Assembly (NCBI GenBank): GCA_910586615.1
Contig: CAJUJP010000030.1
Coordinates: forward strand, 16,053 to 54,835
DNA length: 38,783 bases
Source of the DNA: an uncultured Lachnospiraceae bacterium
GTDB lineage: Bacteria > Bacillota > Clostridia > Lachnospirales > Lachnospiraceae
Direction: 5' to 3'
Part shown: in pieces, positions 23,619 to 31,565 of the stretch
Layout of the letters: the number at the start of each line of letters is the position of its first letter
Numbering within the stretch: position 1 is the stretch's first letter
Notes under the pieces: model-generated
What the model saw: only the letters and a program-made list of their open reading frames with translations
The model's database searches: none
Told to the model about the DNA's origin: nothing
Translations under genes and position numbers: made by a program

Positions 23619-23957
23619 ATGATACTGACTTATATACAGGCACACTGGGTAGAATGGATGTTTGCGGCGGCGCTTGGCCTGCTGGGATACGTCCAGAGCC
23701 GTGCAGGAAGGCAGATCAGGGAAGAAAAAAGGAAGAATGACGCGCTGATGTTAGGGGTGCAGAGCCTCCTGCGGGAAAGCATCGTGGCAAATTATAATAA
23801 GTACCAGGACAGGGAGTGCTGCCCGATCTACGCAAAAGAATCTGTCAAAAAAGTATATGAGGCATACCATGGCCTGGGCGGGAATGATGTGGCCACCAAG
23901 CTTTACCGCACGCTGCTGGATATGCCGGAGGAGCCGAGGGAGGAGGGAGAAAAGTGA
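23619..23957 (+). CDS. Lysis-cassette membrane protein (holin-like/accessory)
   Basis: 112 residues. One N-terminal membrane segment (WVEWMFAAALGLLGYVQS) then a basic stretch (RAGRQIREEKRKND) and a cytoplasmic domain with GVQSLLRESIVANYNKY, CCPIYAKESVKKVYEAYH and LGGNDVATKLYRTLLDMP. This family sits beside holins in Clostridial prophages and may be a holin partner or antiholin. Exact role unknown. The next small gene overlaps it by 4 bp (GTGA). Confidence 0.7.
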   Translation: MILTYIQAHWVEWMFAAALGLLGYVQSRAGRQIREEKRKNDALMLGVQSLLRESIVANYNKYQDRECCPIYAKESVKKVYEAYHGLGGNDVATKLYRTLLDMPEEPREEGEK

Positions 23958-24070
23958 AAATAGCAATAGCGGCTGCGGTAATCGTGGTGGCAGCCATTTC
24001 TGTTATGGGAGCGCTGCTTATCATGGCTGGACTCAATGGGCTGGCGGGGGAGGGTGGTAATATTGGGTGA
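23954..24070 (+). CDS. Small membrane protein in the lysis cassette (38 aa)
   Basis: GTG start at 23954, overlapping the previous stop as GTGA, with AGGAGGGAG upstream. 38 residues, nearly all hydrophobic: KIAIAAAVIVVAAISVMGAL then LIMAGLNGLAGEGG. One long membrane helix. Tight overlaps with both neighbours support a real gene. It might act as a pinholin or antiholin, but this is only inferred from position. Confidence 0.5.
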   Translation: MKIAIAAAVIVVAAISVMGALLIMAGLNGLAGEGGNIG

Positions 24071-24371
24071 GCGTCCGAGACGGTACCATACATATACCAA
24101 GAAAATGATGACCCGGATCATAAACGCGGCGCTGCTGGACATGCAGTTTCCGTTCCTGCTTGCCTTCCTGGGAAGGGAGCAGATCGCAGAGACGCTGGGC
24201 GGGCTGATCGTGACGGAGATCATAGGGGTGTTCCTGGTCTACTGTGCGAAATCATTTTTTGAGACAAAAGAAGAACAGCGTGTACGGCTGGAAGAGCAAT
24301 ATATGTACAACGGAACTGAAAACTATGACGTGGTTGCACCGGTGCAACCGGAAAGAGAGGAAATTTTATGA
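24063..24371 (+). CDS. Membrane-associated lysis-cassette protein
   Basis: Start chosen at TTG 24063, 8 nt after GGGGAGGG; the frame is open to an ATG at 24036 lying inside the previous gene. 102 residues: basic N-terminus (GERPRRYHTYTKKMMTR), two hydrophobic stretches (MQFPFLLAFLGREQIAE and GGLIVTEIIGVFLVYCAKSF), and a charged tail with DVVAPVQPE. The VAPVQ codons form an 18-bp perfect palindrome (24332-24349) sharing its 16-bp core with one in the second Rha gene. Overlaps the holin start by 4 bp (ATGA). Confidence 0.6.
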   Translation: MGERPRRYHTYTKKMMTRIINAALLDMQFPFLLAFLGREQIAETLGGLIVTEIIGVFLVYCAKSFFETKEEQRVRLEEQYMYNGTENYDVVAPVQPEREEIL

Positions 24372-24682
24372 CAATGACAGCATTTTTGGTCATCCTGACA
24401 GTATGTGCGGCGGTGACGTCACTGCTCAGTGAAGCAGTTAAAAAGTTTTTGGACGAACAGAAGATATCGTATGCGTCAAACATCATCGTCCTGGTTATGG
24501 CGCTGATCGTGGGATGCGGGACGACGGCGCTCTACTATGTGAACTGCCAGGTGCCGTTCAATGCCCTGAACAGTGTATACCTTGCCCTGATGGGCATTGC
24601 GAACTGGATCGGGGCGATGGTGGGCTATGACAAGGTCAGGCAGGCACTTTTACAGATTAAGGAAAAGAACGGCAATGACTAA
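24368..24682 (+). CDS. Probable holin
   Basis: 104 residues with an N-terminal membrane segment (AFLVILTVCAAVTSLLSEAV), a charged loop (KKFLDEQKISY), a second segment (NIIVLVMALIVGCGTTALYY), a weak third hydrophobic stretch, and a Lys-rich C-terminus (LLQIKEKNGND). This architecture and its place two genes before the endolysin make it the best holin candidate in the cassette. Coupled to the upstream gene by ATGA overlap. Confidence 0.75.
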   Translation: MTMTAFLVILTVCAAVTSLLSEAVKKFLDEQKISYASNIIVLVMALIVGCGTTALYYVNCQVPFNALNSVYLALMGIANWIGAMVGYDKVRQALLQIKEKNGND

Positions 24683-24821
24683 GAGGCAGATGTTTGTACT
24701 GGTCTGCATTCTGCTCTTCTTTCCATTGGGAATCAGGTGGTTATATAAAGAGCCGGTGCAGCAGGCATCAGAGTATGGGTCGGTCCGGGAGCAGATAAAG
24801 ATGGAAAGTCTGATTCAGTAA
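24675..24821 (+). CDS. Small membrane-anchored protein before the endolysin (48 aa)
   Basis: ATG 24675 overlaps the holin gene end by 8 bp. TKRQMFVLVCILLFFPLGIR gives one membrane segment with a basic start, followed by a polar 28-residue tail with no cysteine. Spanins are not needed in Gram-positive hosts, so this is more likely a lysis regulator or accessory protein. Function unknown. Confidence 0.5.
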   Translation: MTKRQMFVLVCILLFFPLGIRWLYKEPVQQASEYGSVREQIKMESLIQ

Positions 24822-24841
24822 ATAAACGGGAGGTATATATC

Positions 24842-25561
24842 ATGGCAACAACAGCACAGGTTCAGTCGTTTATACGCCAGATCGCACCGCTGGCGGTGGC
24901 AGAATACCGGAAGGGGAAGAAAATTCTTCCTTCCGTCTGCATCGCCCAGGCATGTTGTGAGTCGGCGTATGGGACAAGCCCTAAGATGGCAAGGGCAAAT
25001 GCTGTATTCGGAATCAAGGTTGGAAAATCGAAATATCACTTCGGTTCCGCGTGGAAGGATAAGGCATACTCCACGAGGACAAAGGAATGCTACGATGGGA
25101 AGACATATAAAAATATTACGGATATGTTCCGGGCGTATGACAGCATTGCAGACAGCGTGACAGATTACTATGATATGCTCTGCTGTTGCAGCAGGTATAA
25201 AGCGGCAGTAGGTGCAGGAGATTACAGATCAGCCATTACGGCAATCAAAAATGGCGGGTATGCAACGGATCCGAAATACATCGATACAATATGCAGCATT
25301 ATCAGCAAATATCATCTTGAGCAGTATGACGGGGAGAAGGCCGTAAACACAGAAGACCAGTATCCTATCCTGAAAAAAGGCAGTAGGGGAGAGTATGTAA
25401 AGAAGCTGCAGCAGAGACTCTGCAGTCTGGGGTATGCAGTCGCCTGTGACGGGATCTTCGGGGATAAGACGCTGGCAGCAGTCAAAGAGTTCCAAGTCAT
25501 GACCGGACTGGTCGTGGATGGTATCGTTGGCAATGCTACATGGCGCGCTCTGGCAACATAA
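24842..25561 (+). CDS. Endolysin: glucosaminidase plus peptidoglycan-binding domain
   Basis: 239 residues with GGGAGG upstream. Residues about 1-155 are a FlgJ/LytG-type beta-N-acetylglucosaminidase: ILPSVCIAQACCESAYGTS with the expected catalytic Glu at 40, then NAVFGIKVG, FRAYDSIADSVTDYYDML and a GGYATDPKYIDTI motif. Residues about 172-238 are a PG_binding_1 domain (LKKGSRGEYVKKLQQRLCSL, DGIFGDKTLAAVKEFQ, VDGIVGNATW). It cuts the cell wall at lysis and depends on the holin, as there is no signal peptide. Last phage gene. Confidence 0.92.
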   Translation: MATTAQVQSFIRQIAPLAVAEYRKGKKILPSVCIAQACCESAYGTSPKMARANAVFGIKVGKSKYHFGSAWKDKAYSTRTKECYDGKTYKNITDMFRAYDSIADSVTDYYDMLCCCSRYKAAVGAGDYRSAITAIKNGGYATDPKYIDTICSIISKYHLEQYDGEKAVNTEDQYPILKKGSRGEYVKKLQQRLCSLGYAVACDGIFGDKTLAAVKEFQVMTGLVVDGIVGNATWRALAT

Positions 25562-25614
25562 TATATTTAGGAATCCATCCAGCAAAAAAAGGAGTAGTAA
25601 ACAGCGCACACTAC
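25562..25614. other. Right prophage-host junction (attR region)
   Basis: Conserved minus-strand coding of the transporter lipoprotein is intact up to the Phe-Thr-Val codons (25612-25620), after which the frame runs into unrelated sequence and stops. The endolysin stop is at 25561. The crossover must therefore lie between these points, probably near 25600-25614. No long direct repeat can be tested because the left end is outside the window. Confidence 0.65.
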
Positions 25615-26205
25615 AGTGAACTGCGCCTGACCGCCCGAAAAAGCGGCTGCGGTGGAACCGAAGTCTATGCTCTGGTCAATGGCGAGATCGTTTGCGGGAT
25701 CGATGCCGTTCTTTTTCAGAATATATTCAAAGACCATCTCCGGCATACCGCCGGCTCTGCCGCCCAGTACATCTTTACCCACCAGCATATCCCAGCTGAA
25801 ATTGTCGATCGGTTCTCTGGAAACCAGGAAATTGCCGGCGCGCTGGGTCAGCTGGGCGAAATTCACAGCGTAGTCGGAGGCACCTTCTTTATAAGTATAG
25901 ATTGTGCTTTCACTGCCCATGAAACCGATGTCAGCCTCTCCTGTTAACAGAGCGGTCATGGTTTTGTCAGCGCCGAAGCCGGTGACCAGTGTCAGGTCAA
26001 TGCCTTCCTCAGCGAAGTATCCTTCTTCTATGGCGACATACATAGGTGCATAGAAAATGGAATGAGCAACCTCATTCAACACTACGGGAGTCTTTTTGGA
26101 GGCAGATGTACTGCCGCCGTCATCGCCTGCCTGTTTGCCGCAGCCGCAGAGGGCGGCGGTGAGGGTGATCGTAACAAGAAACAGACTCAATATTCTTTTC
26201 ATCAT
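25567..26205 (-). pseudogene. SsuA/NMT1-type ABC transporter binding lipoprotein, cut by the prophage
   Basis: Starts with a lipoprotein signal (LSLFLVTITLTAALCGCGKQ, lipobox Cys about residue 21-23). Then NEVAHSIFYAPMYVAIEEGY, FAEEGIDLTLVTG, GEADIGFMGSEST, and later AAAFSGGQAQFTV, all conserved in periplasmic-type binding proteins for nitrate, sulfonate or thiamine-precursor uptake. Full proteins have about 320-340 residues. This one loses homology after about 198 and ends with 14 phage-derived residues. The first ATG (26203-26205) has an AGGA site upstream. The lost half should lie left of the prophage. Confidence 0.85.
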
Positions 26206-26231
26206 TCTTTACAAATCCTGTAAGCGCATTT

Positions 26232-26237
26232 ATTATA
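26232..26237 (-). promoter_or_regulatory. -10 box of the transporter lipoprotein gene
   Basis: On the minus strand this reads TATAAT, 26 nt upstream of the start codon. No good -35 is seen. The rest of 26238-26488 shows no convincing gene; a 39-codon frame starting at 26407 runs into the tRNA terminator and is not accepted. Confidence 0.5.
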
Positions 26238-26488
26238 GGGTATGCGGAAAATGGAAGATGGTTACAGGGGACGGTTATTCAGCTTTTTGCAGGGATGTTC
26301 ATTAACATTTGCAGAGTATCGTCTATATCATTTATATACCATGCACCGGTTGCTCCCATAAATGCGCTGATTTCTTTTTTCGGTCACATCATATCGAGGT
26401 GACACCATGGAAGCATACGATAAAGCCGGGTGCACATGGTTGCCAGCCAGCCGCAGAAGTGCAATAATAGAAATATCAAATCAGTATC

Positions 26489-26527
26489 AAAAAAGCTATG
26501 GAACGCTGTATTTAAGCGCTCCATAGC
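26489..26527 (-). terminator. Terminator of the tRNA-Gly gene
   Basis: On the minus strand GCTATGGAGCG (26527-26517) pairs with CGTTCCATAGC (26505-26495) with one G:U pair and an 11-nt loop, followed by TTTTTT (26494-26489). It lies 9 nt after the mature tRNA 3' end. Confidence 0.85.
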
Positions 26528-26535
26528 CTGTATAC

Positions 26536-26606
26536 AGCGGATAACGGGAATCGAACCCGCCTCTCCAGCTTGGGAAGCTGGCGTTCTACCGATGAACTAT
26601 ATCCGC
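26536..26606 (-). tRNA. tRNA-Gly (anticodon CCC)
   Basis: Minus strand. Acceptor GCGGATA pairs with TATCCGC; D stem GTTC/GAAC; anticodon stem CCAGC/GCTGG with loop TTCCCAA, so the anticodon is CCC; short variable loop AGAG; T loop TTCGATT inside stem GCGGG/CCCGT. Discriminator base T, 71 nt, CCA not encoded. A single-gene unit with promoter and terminator. It is intact, lies 0.9 kb from the prophage end, and is not the integration site. Confidence 0.93.
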
Positions 26607-26614
26607 ATGAAATC

Positions 26615-26620
26615 AGTATA
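26615..26620 (-). promoter_or_regulatory. -10 box of the tRNA gene
   Basis: On the minus strand TGTTATACT, an extended -10 (TG-T-TATACT), ends 8 nt before the mature 5' end, so the primary transcript would carry almost no leader. Confidence 0.5.
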
Positions 26621-26778
26621 ACAGTAAATGATGAAAAAGAAAAGAAAAAAGTGAAAAAATTCCTCAGAAAATCTTTATTTAAAAGTAAAACAGGGACAAA
26701 ACCGGAACCAGAAGAAGGAAATTCAAATAAAAACCAGAGTAGAAACAGAATAACAAATACAAAAGTGTGGACAGAAAA

Positions 26779-27639
26779 ATGATGTGGATGATGTTGGTTT
26801 TATTATATGGCGTATTGAAGGGCGTCAGAGAGATTGTGAAGAAAAAAGCATTGGAGAAAAACTCTACCATAGAGGTATTGTTTGTCTATACTTTACTTTC
26901 TTTCCTGATTGTTTTGCCGGAGATGAAGGAAGCTATGGGAATGGAACCGCGTTATTATTTCTATATCGGATTGAAATCTTTCGTTATTTTTCTGGCATGG
27001 ATGTTCAGTTTTAAGGCTATCAAAAGAATGCCGATCAGCCTTTACGGAGTGCTGGATCTGTCCAGGGTGTTGTTTGCCACGCTTCTGGGAGTGTTTGTGC
27101 TGCAGGAAGTGCTGGGTGTTCGCCAGCTGGCGGGTTTGTGTTTTGTCTCGGCGGGACTGCTTCTGCTTAAGTACAGGCCGAAACGTCTGCGGGATGGCAC
27201 GACGGCAGAGCAGCCTGTGGAGAAAGGATACGTAGTGATGGCCTTTGCCTCCTGTATGCTCAATGCGGTTTCGGGGCTGCTGGACAAGCTGCTGATGAAA
27301 GAAATAAGCAGCATCCAGCTTCAGTTCTGGTACATGCTTTTTCTGGTGTTGATGTATCTTCTGTTTATTCTTATGAGCAGAACACCGGTGAAGATCGGCA
27401 GCGCAGTTCGGAACAAATGGATCTGGCTTTTGAGTCTGTTGTTTGTCATTGCCGACCGGGCGCTCTTCATCGCCAATGGTATGCCCGGAAGCCGGATTAC
27501 GGTGATGACACTTTTGAAACAGGCCGGATGTGTGGTGACGATCCTGGCAGGGCGGTTTCTGTTCAAGGAAAAGAATACTACCCATAAGATGGTCTGCGCC
27601 CTGATTATCATAGCCGGCATTGTGGCAGCGGCCTGCTGA
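26779..27639 (+). CDS. EamA/DMT-family transporter
   Basis: About 286 residues with ten predicted membrane helices in two five-helix halves, as in drug/metabolite transporters. Helix examples: LFVYTLLSFLIVLPEM, SFVIFLAWMFSFKAI, VLFATLLGVFVLQEVLGV, QLAGLCFVSAGLLLL. The motif ISLYGVLDLSRVLFATLLG matches the EamA core. I start at ATG 26779; GTG 26767 is also possible, and the ribosome binding site is poor for both. Substrate unknown. Apparently a single-gene unit; a weak hairpin (CAGAATC/GATTCTG, 27646-27670) follows it. Confidence 0.8.
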   Translation: MMWMMLVLLYGVLKGVREIVKKKALEKNSTIEVLFVYTLLSFLIVLPEMKEAMGMEPRYYFYIGLKSFVIFLAWMFSFKAIKRMPISLYGVLDLSRVLFATLLGVFVLQEVLGVRQLAGLCFVSAGLLLLKYRPKRLRDGTTAEQPVEKGYVVMAFASCMLNAVSGLLDKLLMKEISSIQLQFWYMLFLVLMYLLFILMSRTPVKIGSAVRNKWIWLLSLLFVIADRALFIANGMPGSRITVMTLLKQAGCVVTILAGRFLFKEKNTTHKMVCALIIIAGIVAAAC

Positions 27640-27688
27640 GATTTTCAGAATCCGTTGATGCCTGATTCTGTGCTTTCTGTGAAAAAAC

Positions 27689-27718
27689 TTGTAGGAGGAT
27701 CGAAAGTTATGGTATACT
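27689..27718 (+). promoter_or_regulatory. Promoter of the chemotaxis receptor gene
   Basis: TTGTAG (27689-27694) and TATACT (27713-27718) with an 18-bp spacer; TGG before the -10 makes it an extended -10. The gene start is 31 bp downstream, with a GGGGG-type site between. Confidence 0.6.
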
Positions 27719-27749
27719 GAACAAAAGTTTATGCAACAGGGGGTAACAT

Positions 27750-29240
27750 ATGACAACAGACTTGAATGACAGAGTGATCAATGAAGGCCGGGCTACCAAT
27801 ATTATGGCACTTGCCTGCCATATTGTTCTGGCGGTGATTCTTGAACTTGCATACCTGCTGGAAGTGACGAAGGGGGCAAGAAGTATTTCGTATTATATTG
27901 TTTTTTCTTTGCTTGCGTTAGGGCCGGTGGTTATTGAGTGGATCGTATTTAAGCGGCAGGAAGACAATCCGAGACTGAAATACTTCATCGGTGTATGTTA
28001 TTCGATATTTTACATATTTGTTGTGTTTACGACGGTAAGCGTAATTGCTTTTACATTTATCATTCCGATCTATATGGTATTGATATTATATTCTGATATT
28101 AAGCTGTGCATTGGCGTATCCGGGACCGGATTTCTTGTCAATGTGATTTTCCTGATCTATCAGGCCATGAACGGTAATCTGAATAAAGCAGATATGGCTA
28201 CTTATGAGATCCGCGTTATGCTGCTTTTAATCATGGCGATTTTTATCTGCCTTGCATCGAAGACTTTAGAGCTGGTGAACCAGTCAAAATTAAGGGAACT
28301 GGATAAGGAGAAAGAGAATGTATCCCATTTGCTGAACAATGTGATGGCAATCTCCGGGCAGATGTCTGAGGGAATCGTTGAAGTGACAGATTATATGAAA
28401 AATCTGGGCAGTGCGGTATCCGAGACCAGGGATGCCATGCAGGAAGTTTCAGCAGGCACGGATGAGACAGCGGAATCCATCCAGAACCAGCTTGGAAAAA
28501 CGGAGGAGATTCAGAATCATATCGGACAGATGACGCAGCTGGTTGAGAACATCGCCGGCAGTATGGGCCAGGCAAAAGCCAATGTCAGCAGCGGTAAGGA
28601 CAATATAGATATATTGATGGCACAGATGAAGACCTCCGAAAGAGTTGGCAAGGAGGCGGTGGAAGACATGAAGGCGCTGGAAGAATATACTGCCAACATG
28701 CAGACGATCATCGATCTGATTACCAGCGTGGCCAGCCAGACCAGCCTTCTTGCGCTCAACGCAAGCATTGAGGCGGCCCGTGCAGGAGAGGCGGGCCGGG
28801 GCTTTGAGGTGGTGGCAACGGAGATTTCCGTACTGGCCAACCAGACACAGCAGGCCACTGTCAATATTACCGAGGTGATACAGAATGTATCGTCAAAGCT
28901 GAATATCGCGGTAGGAGCGGTGGGGCAGCTGATGGACAGCAGCAGAAAACAGGGTGAATCGGCAATGCAGGCGGCGGCAAGCTTTGAGAAGATTGCAGAC
29001 AGTACCAGCCAGGTGGATGAACAAAGAAACATGTTGGAGGATGCAGTGGCACAGCTTGCGGAGGCAAACGGCGGTATTGTGGAGAGCATCCAGACGATTT
29101 CTGCAATTATGGAAGAGGTATCGGCACACTCCCATGAGACATACAGTGTAAGTGAGAAAAACACGGATATCGTGCAAAAGGTCGGAACGCTGGTGGAAGA
29201 ACTGAATGAACAGGCACAGCAGCTCCATGCAGAGGCGTAG
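27750..29240 (+). CDS. Methyl-accepting chemotaxis protein, six-TM sensor, no HAMP
   Basis: 496 residues. The first 170 contain six hydrophobic helices without a large extracellular domain (IMALACHIVLAVILELAYLL, YYIVFSLLALGPVVIEWI, IFYIFVVFTTVSVIAFTF, TGFLVNVIFLIYQA, VMLLLIMAIFICLAS). The sensor is therefore inside the membrane. A coiled-coil signalling domain follows directly, with the hairpin tip VASQTSLLALNASIEAARAG that contacts CheA/CheW. No HAMP domain and no CheR-binding pentapeptide at the C-terminus. It implies that the host has a chemotaxis system. Ligand unknown. Confidence 0.9.
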   Translation: MTTDLNDRVINEGRATNIMALACHIVLAVILELAYLLEVTKGARSISYYIVFSLLALGPVVIEWIVFKRQEDNPRLKYFIGVCYSIFYIFVVFTTVSVIAFTFIIPIYMVLILYSDIKLCIGVSGTGFLVNVIFLIYQAMNGNLNKADMATYEIRVMLLLIMAIFICLASKTLELVNQSKLRELDKEKENVSHLLNNVMAISGQMSEGIVEVTDYMKNLGSAVSETRDAMQEVSAGTDETAESIQNQLGKTEEIQNHIGQMTQLVENIAGSMGQAKANVSSGKDNIDILMAQMKTSERVGKEAVEDMKALEEYTANMQTIIDLITSVASQTSLLALNASIEAARAGEAGRGFEVVATEISVLANQTQQATVNITEVIQNVSSKLNIAVGAVGQLMDSSRKQGESAMQAAASFEKIADSTSQVDEQRNMLEDAVAQLAEANGGIVESIQTISAIMEEVSAHSHETYSVSEKNTDIVQKVGTLVEELNEQAQQLHAEA

Positions 29241-29310
29241 GCAGAAGGAATGATAACGTGTTTCGACTGTGATGTCCGCGTGAATGCAGAAGTCTTCAGT
29301 GCAGTATAGA

Positions 29311-29343
29311 TTGAAAAATGATGCTGATGCACTGATTTTTCAA
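29311..29343 (+). terminator. Possible terminator after the chemotaxis gene
   Basis: TTGAAAAAT (29311-29319) pairs with ATTTTTCAA (29335-29343). The stem is AT-rich and thus weak. The remaining gap to 29471 holds CCGGCCGG (29390-29397) and a TATTAT that may be the pspA -10. Confidence 0.35.
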
Positions 29344-29471
29344 CTATAAAAAACCGTGTTTATCGGTGAAACAGATGAAAATATGGTCTAACCGGCCGGC
29401 GGATATTATAGCAGTAACAGATAAAACAGAACTATGAAACAGATTTTTAAAGAAAGAAGGGGACAAAGAAC

Positions 29472-30155
29472 ATGGGAATTATGACAAGATTTAAGGACAT
29501 TATGGCGGCTAATGTGAACGCACTTTTGGATAAGGCAGAAGATCCGGAGAAGATGATTGATCAGTATCTGCGAAATCTGGAATCCGATTTTGCGAAAGTA
29601 AAAGCGGAGACGGCTTCGATCATGGCGGAGGAGAAGAGTGCTAAGAGGAAATTAAGCGAGTGCGACGAGGAGATCGCCAGAATGGGCGAATATGCGAAGA
29701 AAGCAGTAGCCGCAGGTAATGACAGTGATGCCCGCCAGTTCCTTACAAAGAAAAATGAACTGACCCAGAAACGGGAAGTGCTTGCCAAGAGTTATGAACT
29801 GGCACAGGCCAATGCCGAGAAGATGCGTCAGATGCACGATAAGCTTGAGGGCGACATTTCCGAGATGAAGAGCAAGCGTGATATGCTCAAGGCGAAAGCG
29901 AAGGTGGCACAGACCCAGCGGAAGATTAACGAGATGGGTGCCGGATTGGAGAGTGCCGGTAACAATGCGGCGGCTTTTGACAGAATGGAAGAAAAAGTCA
30001 ATAAGATGCTGGATGAAGCAGATGCCATCGGTGAGTTGAACAAATCTGCTTCCGGTAATGATATTGATGATCTGGCAAGCAAATATGATACGGCAGATAC
30101 AGGATCCGATGTAGATGACGAACTGGCGGCACTTAAGGCGGAGATGGGGCTGTAA
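29472..30155 (+). CDS. PspA/IM30-family envelope stress protein
   Basis: 227 residues, almost entirely coiled coil. The family start GIMTRFKDIMAANVNALLDK is followed by AEDPEKMIDQYLRNLE and the long helices with ARQFLTKKNELTQKREVL and AKAKVAQTQRKINEMGAG. The C-terminal helix DVDDELAALKAEMG is also typical. Members form rods or rings on the inner face of a stressed membrane and stabilise it. It precedes an SPFH-domain protein, a pairing seen in many Firmicutes, where the two probably act together at the membrane. Confidence 0.9.
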   Translation: MGIMTRFKDIMAANVNALLDKAEDPEKMIDQYLRNLESDFAKVKAETASIMAEEKSAKRKLSECDEEIARMGEYAKKAVAAGNDSDARQFLTKKNELTQKREVLAKSYELAQANAEKMRQMHDKLEGDISEMKSKRDMLKAKAKVAQTQRKINEMGAGLESAGNNAAAFDRMEEKVNKMLDEADAIGELNKSASGNDIDDLASKYDTADTGSDVDDELAALKAEMGL

Positions 30156-30269
30156 GTTGAAAGTTCAGAGGCATATATAGTAAATGACATAACAAATTTT
30201 TGCTTCCGGTTTCTGCCAAAGCCATGTACGGGAGCTTTTGCGGAACCGAAAACGAAAATTTTAATATCG

Positions 30270-30299
30270 TTAACTTATAGAAGGATTAACTATAGAAGG
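30270..30299 (+). promoter_or_regulatory. Tandem repeat upstream of the SPFH gene
   Basis: TTAACTTATAGAAGG (30270-30284) is followed by TTAACTATAGAAGG (30286-30299), differing by one T. Both carry an AGAAGG-like ribosome-binding core, so it may be a duplicated translation leader or a regulator site. Upstream (about 30203-30250) a long imperfect hairpin could end the pspA transcript. Confidence 0.35.
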
Positions 30300-30340
30300 C
30301 AATAAAGATTAAATTTTTGGAAAGTATAGAGAGGAAGACA

Positions 30341-31321
30341 ATGGGGCTTTTTAAAAATCAGTTTTCTAATTTGGTAGAGTGGAATGAGAACAGTGACGGT
30401 GTACTGTTCTACAAATGGCAGAATCAGGAGATCAAGAAGGGATCCCGGCTGGTGATTCGTCCGGGGCAGGATGCGATTTTTCTGTACAACGGCAGAGTGG
30501 AAGGTATTTTTGAGGATGACGGCGATTACGACATTGAGTCGGATATCATACCTTTTCTGACTACATTAAAAAGCTTTAAGTTTGGATTTAACACACCGCT
30601 CCGTGCGGAAGTACTGTTTATCAATACAAAGGAGCTTCTCGTAAAGTGGGGCACCAAAAATGCCATCAATCTGCAGGCACCGGGGCTTCCGGGGGGGATG
30701 CCGGTTCGCGCGTTCGGTACTTTTAACTGCCGGATCGTGGAGCACGATGTGGTGATCGAGAAACTGGCGGGAATCCGTCAGAGATATACGGTAGAGGATG
30801 TGAAGGGACGAATCATTTCCAGCCTGGATCAGTTGTTGATGAGCTGGATCAGCAAAGAGGGCAGGGATATGTTCAACCTGCAGGCTGATGCCAGAAATAT
30901 TGCGAAGGGTATTGAGTCCGATCTGGATATGGATATGCGCAAGCTGGGGATCGGAATTTCCGATTTCAAGATCGAGAGCTTTTCCTATCCGGAAGAGATT
31001 AAGAAGATGCAGGAAAAAGCAGCCGCACATTCCATGGTGGGCGATATGAATAAGTATGCGCAGATGTCGGCGGCTGACGGGATGGCGAAGGGCAGCCGCG
31101 GCGGCAGCGGTCTTGCCTCTGATATGGTTGGCCTGCAGATGGGCATGGCCATGGGACAGCAGATGGTCAATCAGATGAACATGGGCGGCGGAAACGGTCA
31201 GATGAATCAGGGCGGCAGTATGCAGTCCGGCGGTACGGGACCGAAGTTCTGCCCTAACTGCGGGACACCCACTACAGGATCCAAGTTCTGCGGCAACTGC
31301 GGGAATCAGTTACTGCCATAA
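30341..31321 (+). CDS. SPFH-domain (YdjI/virion-core-like) protein with C-terminal zinc ribbon
   Basis: 326 residues from ATG 30341 (GAGGAAG upstream); the frame opens 24 bp earlier. The opening MGLFKNQFSNLVEWNENSDG and the middle (LRAEVLFINTKELLVKWGT, VRAFGTFNCRIVEHDVVIEK) are typical of YdjI-type SPFH proteins. A Gly/Met/Gln-rich linker (about 255-300) leads to a zinc ribbon: CPNCGTPTTGSKFCGNCG. It likely recruits or partners the PspA protein encoded just upstream, by analogy with the B. subtilis ydj genes. Confidence 0.85.
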   Translation: MGLFKNQFSNLVEWNENSDGVLFYKWQNQEIKKGSRLVIRPGQDAIFLYNGRVEGIFEDDGDYDIESDIIPFLTTLKSFKFGFNTPLRAEVLFINTKELLVKWGTKNAINLQAPGLPGGMPVRAFGTFNCRIVEHDVVIEKLAGIRQRYTVEDVKGRIISSLDQLLMSWISKEGRDMFNLQADARNIAKGIESDLDMDMRKLGIGISDFKIESFSYPEEIKKMQEKAAAHSMVGDMNKYAQMSAADGMAKGSRGGSGLASDMVGLQMGMAMGQQMVNQMNMGGGNGQMNQGGSMQSGGTGPKFCPNCGTPTTGSKFCGNCGNQLLP

Positions 31322-31368
31322 TGTGAAGGAAAACTCTAAGTTCGAATGATATACAGGGAACAAAAATG

Positions 31369-31410
31369 AAAATGCCAATGGAATGAGAGTTTCTCATAGT
31401 TGGCATTTTT
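31369..31410. terminator. Terminator after the SPFH gene
   Basis: AAAATGCCAA (31369-31378) pairs with TTGGCATTTT (31400-31409), enclosing ATGAGA/TCTCAT. The stem is followed by T. The remaining 31411-31565 shows a CGCAAAT/ATTTGCG hairpin and the pcrA leader only. Confidence 0.8.
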
Positions 31411-31565
31411 GTTGGCTGTTACGCGGTTGCATGGCAGTGAGGAGCCGGAAGCGGATATGCCTTGATCGCATGTCATCGCAAATTTGATATTTGCGTCGCC
31501 CCGTCGCGTAAACGCTCCGGCATGGGGATTAGTATGCCAGGACAGGAAAGGAATGGAAAGAAAAA

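Noticed and set aside
25540..25947. Plus-strand open frame across the prophage end
   Set aside because: It overlaps both the endolysin end and the antisense of the transporter lipoprotein, which has clear lipobox and family motifs.
26407..26526. Possible 39-residue gene with GAGGTGAC before the start
   Set aside because: It runs through the terminator of the tRNA gene and has no recognisable features; chance is more likely.
26536..26606. tRNA-Gly as phage attachment site
   Set aside because: The tRNA is complete, 0.9 kb away from the prophage end, and the clear break is inside the transporter gene.
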